A stretch of DNA of 39,525 nucleotides from Candidatus Melainabacteria bacterium (GTDB lineage: Bacteria; Cyanobacteriota; Vampirovibrionia; Obscuribacterales; Obscuribacteraceae). Location: assembly GCA_027451745.1 (NCBI GenBank), contig DAIDIP010000023.1, positions 1 through 39,525 of the forward strand. The letters are read 5' to 3'. How positions within the stretch are numbered: the stretch's first letter is position 1; each line of letters begins with the position of its first letter. The translations under genes and the position numbers were made by a program. Positions 31,165 to 39,282 of the stretch are shown piece by piece. Under the pieces are notes generated by a model. That model saw nothing but the letters and a program-made list of their open reading frames with translations, was not told the DNA's origin and made no database searches.

Positions 31165-32166
31165 TCAATTTAGGTTAGTTGATATTTTAACGGGCGCTAC
31201 AATACTAGCAGGCATTTTATATGGCTCGGTACCGCCAAAAACATCTTCTAAAATAACAAAGTTTTTCAGTATCCGACTAGTCAATTTTCGATCTTCCTTG
31301 TCATCAGACAATAATATATTTTGTAAGGGCTTTATATGCAGAACAGCGGATGATATAGAGAATTCTGTTGTATATACATGAATGCCATCCGGCAGAGTTT
31401 TGTGCTCCAGTCGGCGATAAGCAATGCGATGAGCAGGATTAACTTTCTCGAATTCATCCACTTGTTTAGATAAAACCATATGCTTGCCGGGAGACAAAGT
31501 TAGCAATTCATTGTCCACTTTTATACTAACTTTTTTTCCGCCACCGTCTTCTAAATCGTATATTGAAACAATGTCTGGTGCTGGCTTTAAGATCCCCACA
31601 ATTGAGCCGGCGCTTATATGAATTTCTCCTAAATCAGTTAATACAATAATGTCTCTTTTGGGCAAAAAGAGTGCATTACCACTGCTTAAGTGAAAGATAT
31701 TATCTTTTGTTAGATTGCCTAATACAATGTGTCCTTCATTAATGTCTTCAATATCTGCCATTTGATCGAGATCAAATTTATCTTTTCTAATTAAGCTAGC
31801 AGTCATAGTTTCATTAATGTCCAGATTGAGTTCTGCAGCGGTCCTCTGTTGAGCATCGGGATTGCTGTCAGGACTGTCGGCACCAACAGCTTGTCTTAGA
31901 AGATGCCTAAATAAAGAATCAGATTTTAAATCGGTTACTTTAGTATAAACGTGTAAAGTAGCTATGCCGATAGAGGCGCGGTGGACTGTATGTCCTCTTT
32001 CTACAGGTGTATGACGAATAGGGGTTCTAGTAGGAGCTGTAGAGCGTATTGTAATTGATTTGTTGTCGGCAAAAGCTTTTTGACATAACAAGTTCTGAGA
32101 TGCTAAGACTAATGATGCGCTAGCTAACACAATAAGAAAACTTTTTTTGATAAATATTGCCGACAT
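31165..32166 (-). CDS. Exported FecR-like domain protein
   Basis: A 333-aa protein with a signal peptide (FLIVLASASLVLASQNLLCQ) and a mature part mostly of beta strands. A central region (GNALFLPKRDIIVLTDLGEI, then HISAGSIVGI and LLTLSPGKHMVLS) recalls FecR-type domains, which often sense or bind in the periplasm. There is no membrane anchor besides the signal and no sigma/anti-sigma partner nearby. It is the first gene of a pair with the barrel protein at 30000-31157, which suggests a shared envelope role. Confidence 0.5.
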   Translation of the reverse strand: MSAIFIKKSFLIVLASASLVLASQNLLCQKAFADNKSITIRSTAPTRTPIRHTPVERGHTVHRASIGIATLHVYTKVTDLKSDSLFRHLLRQAVGADSPDSNPDAQQRTAAELNLDINETMTASLIRKDKFDLDQMADIEDINEGHIVLGNLTKDNIFHLSSGNALFLPKRDIIVLTDLGEIHISAGSIVGILKPAPDIVSIYDLEDGGGKKVSIKVDNELLTLSPGKHMVLSKQVDEFEKVNPAHRIAYRRLEHKTLPDGIHVYTTEFSISSAVLHIKPLQNILLSDDKEDRKLTSRILKNFVILEDVFGGTEPYKMPASIVAPVKISTNLN

Positions 32167-32299
32167 TGGATTTATACACCTGTGAGATAAGAATATTTTA
32201 TCAAAAAGATTGTGTAGTCGTTGTGTAATGCTCTATCACTCGCTAGTGTGAATGAAGTAATCCATTCAGTTGAATGTTATTATCTTAGATTAACGCTTG

Positions 32300-33940
32300 T
32301 TAAATATAGCCAATTTTTTGATTGCTGGAAGGCGGCAGTATACGTAAACGACGCATCGGCTCGTCACCCACGCTACGACTGCTTAAATTGAAGCGCTCTA
32401 CTAATTGATGTTGTAAGCGACGAATATAAGAACGTCTAGGGGAAAGCTCAATTGGCTCTTGTCTGTCAACAACATTTACTATTGCCTGTCGTGCTTCTTC
32501 TAATGCTACTTCTGTTTCGTCAACATCGTTTTCAATGTCTACAGAACCGAAGTCACTGTCCATATGTAAGGCTTCACGCAAAACTTTTTGCAATTGCGGC
32601 ATACTATTGCTCTTCACCATATAAATGGGCAATTGTCTGGCTTCAGCTAAAGAAAATATTTTTGCTCCGGCACGAGCATAACTACGTAAAGCCAAAATAG
32701 CATCTGCTTCATCGATCGTTTTTACGACTTCAGCAGGTAATTGCATGGTTTTTACCACACGCTCAAGTAATCCTTTGCTTACAGCATAAGGGTAGATTTT
32801 TAAAAGATTTTCGGCAGTAGATGGAGCAGCCCATTCTGTGCCAATAGGAGGAACGCCTTCTCTTTTGGCGGTGGAAGCGTCTGTTGATTGGACAACAGAA
32901 AATTGGCCGGTGGCATCATCGCGCCGTCTAATTTCGGGATGAATTTTCCAGCCGCGTAATAATTGATCTACTGCTTCGCCAACATTGCGATGGACAGCCA
33001 AAGTTTGACGGTCGAGAATTTCTATACAAACCTCAAAAGTGGGTTGATTAGCGCGTTCAAGCACGGTCTTTTGTGTGCCACGTCGGCGGGCTTCATCATC
33101 GCCCAGCGTGACTGTCTGAATGCCGCCTACTAAATCAACTAAAGTGGGATTTTTTAATAAATTATCTAATGCATTACCGTGAGCTGTGCCAACAAGCATG
33201 ACACCGCGTTCGTTAATAGTACGAGCTGCGGCTGATTCTTGTTCGGTTCCAATTTCATCAATGATTACAACTTCAGGAGTATGATTTTCAACTGCTTCAA
33301 TCATTACAGCATGTTGTAATTCTGGCCTAGCTACTTGCATTCTGCGAGCGCGGCCAATGGCCGGATGTGGCACATCGCCATCGCCAGCAATTTCATTAGA
33401 AGTGTCAATGACTATGACACGCTTACCCATTTCATCAGCTAGTACGCGAGCTATTTCTCTAAGTTTAGTGGTTTTTCCAACCCCAGGCGGTCCTAAAAGT
33501 AAAATTGATTTGCCTAATTCAACTAGATCTCTAATTACTGTAATTGTGCCGGAAACAGCTCTTCCTACACGGCAAGTAAGACCGATAATGCGCCCGGCGC
33601 GATTACGCAAAGCAGAAATTCTATGCAATGTGCGTTCAATACCGGCTCTATTGTCGTCGGTAAAAGTACCCACTCTTTCTATGATATATTCCAGATGCCC
33701 TTCTGTAATAGGAGTATCTAATAAGTATGCACAGTGGCGATCTAAGTACCGAGCTTCCGGCTGACGGCCTAAATCAAGCACTATTTCATATAAAGCGTCG
33801 GTTTGGCCATTTAGATGCTCACGAATATCTTGGGGCAAGCATGCCAAAAGAGACGACAAATCATCAGCTGGCGGACAACTAGGCGGTGAACCAGTTTCGC
33901 TGGAATTAACCTTGTCTTTATTGGAGCGATTTGGAGCCAT
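32300..33940 (-). CDS. Ycf45-like AAA ATPase with R3H domain
   Basis: A 546-aa ATPase related to cyanobacterial/plastid Ycf45 and to SpoIIIAA-type secretion ATPases. Residues ~150-300 hold Walker A LLGPPGVGKTTKLREIAR, IVIDTSNEIAGDGDVPHPAI, Walker B EVVIIDEIGTEQE and MLVGTAHGN. The C-terminal ~60 residues form an R3H single-stranded nucleic-acid binding domain (QHQLVERFNLSSRSVGDEPM, then RRLRI). The function is not established; binding of RNA or DNA is likely. It is a useful marker of the cyanobacterial side of the tree. Confidence 0.85.
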   Translation of the reverse strand: MAPNRSNKDKVNSSETGSPPSCPPADDLSSLLACLPQDIREHLNGQTDALYEIVLDLGRQPEARYLDRHCAYLLDTPITEGHLEYIIERVGTFTDDNRAGIERTLHRISALRNRAGRIIGLTCRVGRAVSGTITVIRDLVELGKSILLLGPPGVGKTTKLREIARVLADEMGKRVIVIDTSNEIAGDGDVPHPAIGRARRMQVARPELQHAVMIEAVENHTPEVVIIDEIGTEQESAAARTINERGVMLVGTAHGNALDNLLKNPTLVDLVGGIQTVTLGDDEARRRGTQKTVLERANQPTFEVCIEILDRQTLAVHRNVGEAVDQLLRGWKIHPEIRRRDDATGQFSVVQSTDASTAKREGVPPIGTEWAAPSTAENLLKIYPYAVSKGLLERVVKTMQLPAEVVKTIDEADAILALRSYARAGAKIFSLAEARQLPIYMVKSNSMPQLQKVLREALHMDSDFGSVDIENDVDETEVALEEARQAIVNVVDRQEPIELSPRRSYIRRLQHQLVERFNLSSRSVGDEPMRRLRILPPSSNQKIGYI

Positions 33941-33961
33941 GACTATAGTTTACCTCAAGGT

Positions 33962-35434
33962 TTAGCCGTTTATACTATTAGATTTTATGATTCGAACTGA
34001 TTTTATATTTTTAAAGGACAAAAGCTCTTCGGTAATCTTTTGACCAGGAACTAACGCTGGCCAGCCTGGCGGACAAGGGGCGTAAACATCGGCAGCAATT
34101 TCACCAATTGCAGTTGCTGGCGATACTACATGCGATGGCATAAAAAAGGCTTCGCGAGGACTGATAATTTGTTCGATAGGGTGAGGTTTTTTTGTTAAAT
34201 TTGCGTTACCGTTATAGGCAACCGCTTTTATGGGAGAATCATTGTTTGTCAGACAATATTCGTCTAGTGCTGTTAATAAAAGATCTATATCTTTTTGCTG
34301 AGAGCCAATCCCAAGAAAGAAAAGCAATCCTTGTCCGAGTATAGATTCAGTAAAAATGCCTTTCTCGGCCAGTAAATCATGCAGCTTCTGGGCATTAATT
34401 TCTTTGTGTTTGATAAGAAAATCGGTTGACACATTGCCGTAATCTGACTGATACAATTCAAATTGCTTTTGTCTTTTTATGAATTGTTGTATTCTTTCAC
34501 CCAGCTTTTCAACTAATTGAATGCGCTCTTGTGCCCTACCCGAATTTAGCGCTGTTACCAATTTATCAACTGAGCTCATAAAAAAATAATTGGGACTTGA
34601 ACTCATGACCAGACTTAAGCAGCTTCGCAATTCGTCTGCAGTGAACCCATACTGTTTATGGCCTTTGTGGCTAATGTGAACAATGCCGATTTGAGTAGGA
34701 CAAGACAAGGTTTTGTGTAAAGTGTGTATGACTATATCAGCCCCAGCTACCAGCGCTGCTTGTGTACGTTGTTGTGTCCATTGCAAATGTGCACCATGAG
34801 CCTCGTCTACTACTAAAGGAAATCTGTATTTCTCAAGCAGCTTTGAAAGAGAACCAATATTTGCTAGAGCCCCAGCATAAGTAGGGCTCGTAATGATAAT
34901 GCCGGCCACATTTATTTTGTCTCCGGTCTTTGTTTTTTCATTTGAGTTATGGATTTTTTCTAAAAGATCACCCAATTGAGATATATTGGGCGGTCCCCAA
35001 AATCCCCAACCATCTTCCCAGCTAGTATCAAACCAAATTGGTTTTAACCCAGAAAGAATAAGTCCGTAAATTACAGAACGATGACAATTGCGTGGAACCA
35101 ATAAATGAGTGCCGCGCTTTGCTAATAAAAGGATTGAAGCTATTATTCCAGCGGTGGCGCCATTGACTGACAGAAGAGAGCAGTTTGAGTCCCAGGCACG
35201 GGCAGCGCCCGTTTCTACATCGGCAATAATGCCTGCAGGATATGCCAGCTCGTCCATTCCTGGAACCGACTCACTTACATCTTCCTTTAAAAAGCAGTCA
35301 AACGCAAAAGAACCATCGGCCTGCCAGCTCAGTCCTTTATGTCCAGGTGTATGAAAAGAAGCCTTAGTTTTGAGAGCATGTGCAGAAATTGCATTGCTCA
35401 ATGATAAGGATGAAGATTTTACTGATGATGGCAA
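33962..35434 (-). CDS. Orn/Lys/Arg decarboxylase-family PLP enzyme
   Basis: Fold-type I PLP enzyme of the basic-amino-acid decarboxylase family, short form (490 aa). It has SFHTPGHKG, VNGATAGIIASILLLAKRG, VPRNCHRSVIYGLIL, the PLP-contacting VVDEAHGAHLQW and the Schiff-base lysine in HTLHKTLSCPTQIG. The C-terminal domain has PCPPGWPALVPGQKI. It probably makes a polyamine precursor (agmatine, cadaverine or putrescine); the substrate cannot be told from sequence. The start seems to be TTG at 35434, since no ATG is available in frame. Confidence 0.85.
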   Translation of the reverse strand: MPSSVKSSSLSLSNAISAHALKTKASFHTPGHKGLSWQADGSFAFDCFLKEDVSESVPGMDELAYPAGIIADVETGAARAWDSNCSLLSVNGATAGIIASILLLAKRGTHLLVPRNCHRSVIYGLILSGLKPIWFDTSWEDGWGFWGPPNISQLGDLLEKIHNSNEKTKTGDKINVAGIIITSPTYAGALANIGSLSKLLEKYRFPLVVDEAHGAHLQWTQQRTQAALVAGADIVIHTLHKTLSCPTQIGIVHISHKGHKQYGFTADELRSCLSLVMSSSPNYFFMSSVDKLVTALNSGRAQERIQLVEKLGERIQQFIKRQKQFELYQSDYGNVSTDFLIKHKEINAQKLHDLLAEKGIFTESILGQGLLFFLGIGSQQKDIDLLLTALDEYCLTNNDSPIKAVAYNGNANLTKKPHPIEQIISPREAFFMPSHVVSPATAIGEIAADVYAPCPPGWPALVPGQKITEELLSFKNIKSVRIIKSNSING

Positions 35435-35700
35435 CTTTTTTAAAAGCAGCTCGCTTTGACAATTTCAGATGTGAAAAATTCGCAGTCGCAATCAATAATC
35501 CGCGCCATAGTATAACATGACTGTACTGATAGATAAGTTTTATTATTAATAGCTTTTATTGACAGAATGATATGCAGATGCTTGCCTTTGTTGGGTAATA
35601 AAGCATATAAAACAAAGCAAAAGAGATATTCTTTGTTTGTTTTGAAATAGAATTAAATTGGTTATAGTGATCTTCTAACTTACTTTCAAAATGGCAAGGT

Positions 35701-36251
35701 ATGACTAAAGACTTTGGTACCCAATTAATGGTTCGGTCGGCGACTGTTGAGGATATTCCTGCGGCAGCCAAAGTGCATGAACTTGCTTTTCCGCGGCAAA
35801 CATTTTCACGTAAATGGTTGGAATGTGTATTTAAAAGTTTTCCCAAAAGTCAGCTTTTTGCTGCTGAGCAGGATGGCGAAATTGTGGGGATTATTTTTGG
35901 ACAGAAAAAAGTGGTTTTCGAAAAGAAGCGGTTGTGGAATTAGAGCAAATTGCTGTTCATCCAAATGCCCGAAGTACTGGTATTAGTAGTATTGGCACGC
36001 AAATGATTCTACGCTCAATTGTTTTAGTGGCAGAAAAGATTGCCGAAAGAGGGGCAAAACTAGGACATGTTTTAGGCAGTACTCGTGTAGATAATAGATC
36101 GCTTAAGTTATACCAAAAATTTGGGGCGCAGAAAATTCTTGCTGTACCAGGTCTTTTTACTGCCGACGAAGTATTTTTGGTGGTGCATAAAGTGGATGAA
36201 AGCATTGCTAATTACAAAAAGAAAAAGTTAAGCAAAAAAGACCATCGGTGA
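35701..36251 (+). pseudogene. GNAT acetyltransferase split by a frameshift
   Basis: Two overlapping frames together make one N-acetyltransferase. The first (35701-35943) gives MVRSATVEDIPAAAKVHELA and ends in EIVGIIFGQKK. The second, reached by a -1 shift at the A6 run 35905-35910, continues SGFRKEAVVELEQIAVHPNA, then the acetyl-CoA part and LYQKFGAQKI. One missing A would restore the frame, so this may be a recent mutation, a sequencing error or slippage in the run. The 3' end overlaps the convergent higA by 24 nt. Confidence 0.7.
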
Positions 36252-36671
36252 CACTTTGAAGTATTTACTTAGAGCCTCTATTTGACGCTTATTGAGTTTG
36301 CGTTTGCCACTTAAAATCTCACAAACAATACTGGCTGTACCAAGAACGGGTGCTAAGTCGATTTGCTTTAGTCCGTTTTGTTCGATCAAAAAGCGTAATA
36401 CGTCTACATCAGAAGCTTTTCTTGTTGGAAAGTGTTCTTTTTCATATGTTTCAATGGACCTGCCAAGTAAAATCATAAAATCATGATACGGATTGTCCTC
36501 TGTATCCGGGGCGTTGAGCATTAAGTGTTCCATAACAGCAAGAGCAGTTTTATAGCTGCTTTTATTTTTTATAACAAGCAAATGCATTATGTTGTGTGCC
36601 GCCTTGCTTTGCGCATCTTTAATGGTAGATGCGATATTTGTCTTTCCATTTGTTTTTGTCATACTCAACAT
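36228..36671 (-). CDS. higA: HigA-type antitoxin
   Basis: A 147-aa antitoxin. The C-terminal HTH-XRE domain reads FLIEQNGLKQIDLAPVLGTA, then ILSGKRKLNKRQIEALSKYF and KVSPMVFF. It follows an N-terminal region for toxin contact (residues ~30-90). A very strong ribosome site, GGAGGTGA, precedes the ATG at 36671 inside the end of the toxin gene, so the antitoxin can be translated well from the same message. The toxin-first order is characteristic of HigBA. Confidence 0.88.
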   Translation of the reverse strand: MLSMTKTNGKTNIASTIKDAQSKAAHNIMHLLVIKNKSSYKTALAVMEHLMLNAPDTEDNPYHDFMILLGRSIETYEKEHFPTRKASDVDVLRFLIEQNGLKQIDLAPVLGTASIVCEILSGKRKLNKRQIEALSKYFKVSPMVFFA

Positions 36672-36924
36672 GTGTCATCACCTCCAGAATGTATACAATT
36701 TTTATGTTGTAATGTATTGCTGCGATTAAACGATAATGATTACCCTTTATGTTAAAAACCACTACCCTGCCTATGCTGTCAGCGGTTTTAAATACCTGCT
36801 TAAGTTCGGCAAAATTACTGAATTGCATGCCGGACATAATTTTATACCAGCTTTTTAAAGCTGTTCTAGCATCAGGGTATTTTTCACAAGTATGCTTTAT
36901 ATGAGCTTTGGTTATTATCCTCAT
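36619..36924 (-). CDS. higB: HigB-type mRNA interferase toxin
   Basis: RelE-superfamily toxin of 101 aa that cleaves ribosome-bound mRNA. It shows MRIITKAHIKHTCEKYPDAR, LKSWYKIM, VVFNIKGNHYRLIAAIHY and the C-terminal VMTHVEYDKNKWK, all typical of HigB. There are two adjacent ATG codons (36927 and 36924), no Shine-Dalgarno site, and a TATAAT ending 4 nt before the first ATG; the mRNA may start at or next to the ATG (leaderless). It overlaps higA by 53 nt. Confidence 0.88.
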   Translation of the reverse strand: MRIITKAHIKHTCEKYPDARTALKSWYKIMSGMQFSNFAELKQVFKTADSIGRVVVFNIKGNHYRLIAAIHYNIKIVYILEVMTHVEYDKNKWKDKYRIYH

Positions 36925-36930
36925 CATAAT

Positions 36931-36996
36931 ATTATATTCGCAAAATGCGAAGGGGCAAAGTAAAAATTTTACAAATAGAGATTCGCTAAATGCGAA
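36931..36996 (-). promoter_or_regulatory. higBA promoter with paired palindromic operators
   Basis: TATAAT (minus, 36931-36936) stands just before higB. Two near-identical 15-bp palindromes, TTCGCAAAATGCGAA (36937-36951) and TTCGCTAAATGCGAA (36982-36996), lie 45 bp apart. The first fills the spacer between the -10 box and the -35 region. This layout suggests binding by HigA, or the HigBA complex, to shut down the promoter. Confidence 0.65.
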
Positions 36997-37036
36997 TTTA
37001 GCAAAATTGAAGGTGAGCACGTCGATTTTTGAAGAA

Positions 37037-37064
37037 CGCCGAGAGGACCTGTCTCCTCTCGGCG
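37037..37064 (-). terminator. Terminator after the island-2 acetyltransferase
   Basis: A perfect 11-bp GC-rich stem (CGCCGAGAGGA / TCCTCTCGGCG) with a 6-nt loop; on the minus strand TTCTTC follows. It lies 30 nt after the stop of the acetyltransferase gene and marks the left end of GC-rich island 2. Confidence 0.7.
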
Positions 37065-37093
37065 TAGAGCGACGATGGATTAAGGATGGCACC

Positions 37094-37669
37094 TCAACCT
37101 TGCGGATCGAGCTGCAGGCGGAAGAGCCATTCGTCTTTCCTCGACCACTTGATGTAGCGGTTCCCCAGTTTTTTGAATCCGACGCGCTCGAGATTGCGTC
37201 CGGACGTCGGGTTGACGAAGAAGGTGTAGAGCGCCTGAGGTGTGCCAGTGGCGTTGGCATGTCCCTGGGCGGACTCGATACGCCGCTGAAGCATGAACGT
37301 GCCGAGCCCTTGTCCGCGGAAGTCGGGATGCACGTTGTGTCCACCAAAGAAGCCCAGATAGTACTTATCCTCCTTGGCGAGTCCCTCGTCCATGGCGACG
37401 CCGCGATCGTCTGGGACCAGCCCAGCCAAATCCAGGAGCTGGTTGGTGCCGACGAGCCAGATGAGGTAGATCTGATGCGGTGGCTTGTACAGCGTGGAGG
37501 GGTGTTGGAAGTAGCCGTGTTCGAAGACCCAGGCCGCAAATGAGACCGGCTCTTCGTCATCGCGTTTCGGGTTAAGGGTCTTGATGTGGTCGAAGACGAT
37601 GCGTTGTCGCGAAGCAGTTTCGTTGGACAACGTAGTGAACTCGAGATCGTTGAGAGTGAATCTTGGCAT
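37094..37669 (-). CDS. GNAT-family acetyltransferase, island 2
   Basis: A 191-aa protein with the acetyl-CoA motif A in VHPDFRGQGLGTFMLQRRIE (the R/Q-x-x-G-x-G/A loop) and a C-terminal SGRNLERVGFKKLG typical of GNAT enzymes. The substrate is unknown. GGAG stands eight bases before the ATG. Codon use is GC-rich, unlike the surrounding AT-rich genes, which suggests transfer or a foreign contig piece. Confidence 0.75.
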   Translation of the reverse strand: MPRFTLNDLEFTTLSNETASRQRIVFDHIKTLNPKRDDEEPVSFAAWVFEHGYFQHPSTLYKPPHQIYLIWLVGTNQLLDLAGLVPDDRGVAMDEGLAKEDKYYLGFFGGHNVHPDFRGQGLGTFMLQRRIESAQGHANATGTPQALYTFFVNPTSGRNLERVGFKKLGNRYIKWSRKDEWLFRLQLDPQG

Positions 37670-37704
37670 TGGGATTTCTCCACTGAAGGACCCAGGGAAA
37701 GGAA

Positions 37705-37735
37705 GTCCTACCCGCTCTGGTCTAGCAGGTAGGAC
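37705..37735 (-). terminator. Probable terminator in island 2
   Basis: On the minus strand GTCCTACC pairs with GGTAGGAC around a 15-nt loop, followed by TTCCTTTCC. It sits between the broken acetyltransferase gene and the intact one. Confidence 0.5.
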
Positions 37736-37813
37736 ACGAGGTTGATTTGTTCGCGCATGGACAGGGACGATTCTGACCAGCGCTATTGGTAGTGTCTGTG
37801 ACTAATTCTTTAA

Positions 37814-38196
37814 CTACTGCGGACGGGGTTGGAAATTGATCACGTAGAGCTGTGCCTCGCCGTAGGACGGAGTTTGCGTGCGTGATCCAACTGGGCGAAA
37901 GCCGAGTTTCTTGAGACCAACGGTTTGGGCGAAAGTGTCTTTACCCACCCAGAACCCATCTCCCAAGAAGCGACTTGAGCTGCTTCTTGCCCGTGCCGGG
38001 TGATGTCAGCGAGCAGCATGGGAACGAAGGTTGAATGGTCTGCGTTTCTGGCGACAAGAAGATTCGCCAGATAGAAGTTAGGATTGGCCGGATCCTGGGT
38101 CTGATTGTCGAGGATGATGCCATAGGACGCCATCATCTGTCCGGTCGCCCTTTCTCTAATGAGGCGCGTGCCGAAGGGGATATGGGTTAATGACAA
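37814..38196 (-). pseudogene. Truncated, frameshifted GNAT acetyltransferase
   Basis: The minus strand encodes an acetyltransferase-like part (LIRERATGQMMASYGIILDN, then FYLANLLVARNADHSTFVPM). It loses frame after MGSGWV; a neighbouring frame then gives KDTFAQTVGLKKLGFRPVGS and ends YVINFQPRPQ at 37814. A one-base change would rejoin them. The 5' end has no ATG or ribosome site and meets AT-rich DNA near 38196, so the N-terminus is missing as well. Confidence 0.7.
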
Positions 38197-38277
38197 GCAA
38201 TCAAAATACGACTATTAAACAGCAAAAGAGAAACTAGCGTAGCTAGCGCAATCTTTTACTTTCCCTATGCACTTAAT

Positions 38278-38328
38278 GCGGCCGTGTTGCGGCGTGCGTG
38301 CGGCCGTGTTGCATCGTGTTGCGGGGTT
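38278..38328. repeat. Imperfect GC-rich short repeat
   Basis: GCGGCCGTGTTGC occurs at 38278-38290 and again at 38300-38312, with a partial third copy (CGTGTTGCGG) directly after. It lies in the gap between island 2 and the hydrolase gene. Its function is unknown. Confidence 0.6.
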
Positions 38329-38343
38329 AAAACTAAAGCGGGG

Positions 38344-39282
38344 TTATACCCCTGACGCTTCTTTCTCTGCCAGAGCAGCATTTTGAGAAGCGACCTTGCA
38401 AACAAATTCTGCATAATAATAAGCTACTTCTTCTTTTTTCAGATCCATAGTTAAAACGTGATCACAGCCTTCTAAGTACGTGATCTTTTTGTCTTTTGAT
38501 CCTAACCATCTCTGTAATTCTTCAGCGTTCCATTTCGTAGTGATGGTATCTTCCACACTTTGCATAATTAAGGCGGGACAGGTCACTTGTGGTGCAAGCT
38601 GTTTAATTACTTTGATGAACTTTTGTAATTCTCTAATTGAGCCAGCATAAGTACGAAACTGTTCTGGATTGAAGTCATTGGCAGAATGATCTTTTTTGCC
38701 AGAGGCTTTGGATTTTTCATATGCTTCTATTTGTTTGATAATTGCTTGTTGCATACGCTCGTCTTTTAAGCCAAAAGGAGGTTCTTCTGTCCAATAGCAC
38801 CATCTTCCCAAAAATGGCAACAAATCAACCAAAGGCAAAAATACTTGCATAGGATTAGAAGAGTTAGCGCTATCGTATTTTATTGTTGGTGACATTGAAA
38901 CAATGCCTTTTACTTTTGAGCTTTCTAAAGCGAGTGGTATAGGTAATAATCCGCCCATTGACAATCCGCCAATTACAACTACATCACATGTTCCAGATAA
39001 TTCAGCAAGCGCATCGCGGCCAGTTTGTAACCAGTCTTTCCAGCCGGAATCTAATAATTCTTTTTGCCCCGCGCCGTGTCCAGCAAGCATTGGAACGCTT
39101 ACCTGACAGCCAAGCTCTTCTAAAACTCTTTCTATAGGCTTCATTTCATTGGGCATACCAGTAAGCCCATGCAAAAGCAATGCCCCCACTTTTATGTTAC
39201 CTGGCAGCTTAAGTCCTGCAGTTTTTTCAATAAACTCTTTTCTGTTTGCTCGAATTTGTTCTTTTAGTGTTGGTGACGCCAA
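38344..39282 (-). CDS. Alpha/beta hydrolase (esterase/lipase-like)
   Basis: A 312-aa serine hydrolase of the carboxylesterase/monoglyceride-lipase type. It shows the oxyanion strand ALLLHGLTGMPNEM, VSVPMLAGHG, the nucleophile elbow VVIGGLSMGGLLPIPLAL, the acid in QSVEDTITT and the catalytic His in EGCDHVLTMD. There is no signal peptide, so it is cytoplasmic. The substrate is unknown. After its start, the last 240 bp of the window contain only a short open frame without a ribosome site. Confidence 0.85.
   Translation of the reverse strand: MASPTLKEQIRANRKEFIEKTAGLKLPGNIKVGALLLHGLTGMPNEMKPIERVLEELGCQVSVPMLAGHGAGQKELLDSGWKDWLQTGRDALAELSGTCDVVVIGGLSMGGLLPIPLALESSKVKGIVSMSPTIKYDSANSSNPMQVFLPLVDLLPFLGRWCYWTEEPPFGLKDERMQQAIIKQIEAYEKSKASGKKDHSANDFNPEQFRTYAGSIRELQKFIKVIKQLAPQVTCPALIMQSVEDTITTKWNAEELQRWLGSKDKKITYLEGCDHVLTMDLKKEEVAYYYAEFVCKVASQNAALAEKEASGV

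Noticed and set aside
35901-35915. Programmed -1 frameshift at the A6G sequence in the acetyltransferase
   Set aside because: The heptamer is not in the X-XXY-YYZ phase in the zero frame and no downstream pseudoknot was seen; a simple indel is more likely.
37000-37683. Long minus-strand frame running from island 2 into higB (up to 354 codons)
   Set aside because: Its first 250 codons lie out of frame over the GNAT gene, are Ser/Arg/Thr-rich low-complexity sequence and cross the compositional border. Only the last ~100 codons (HigB) are real.
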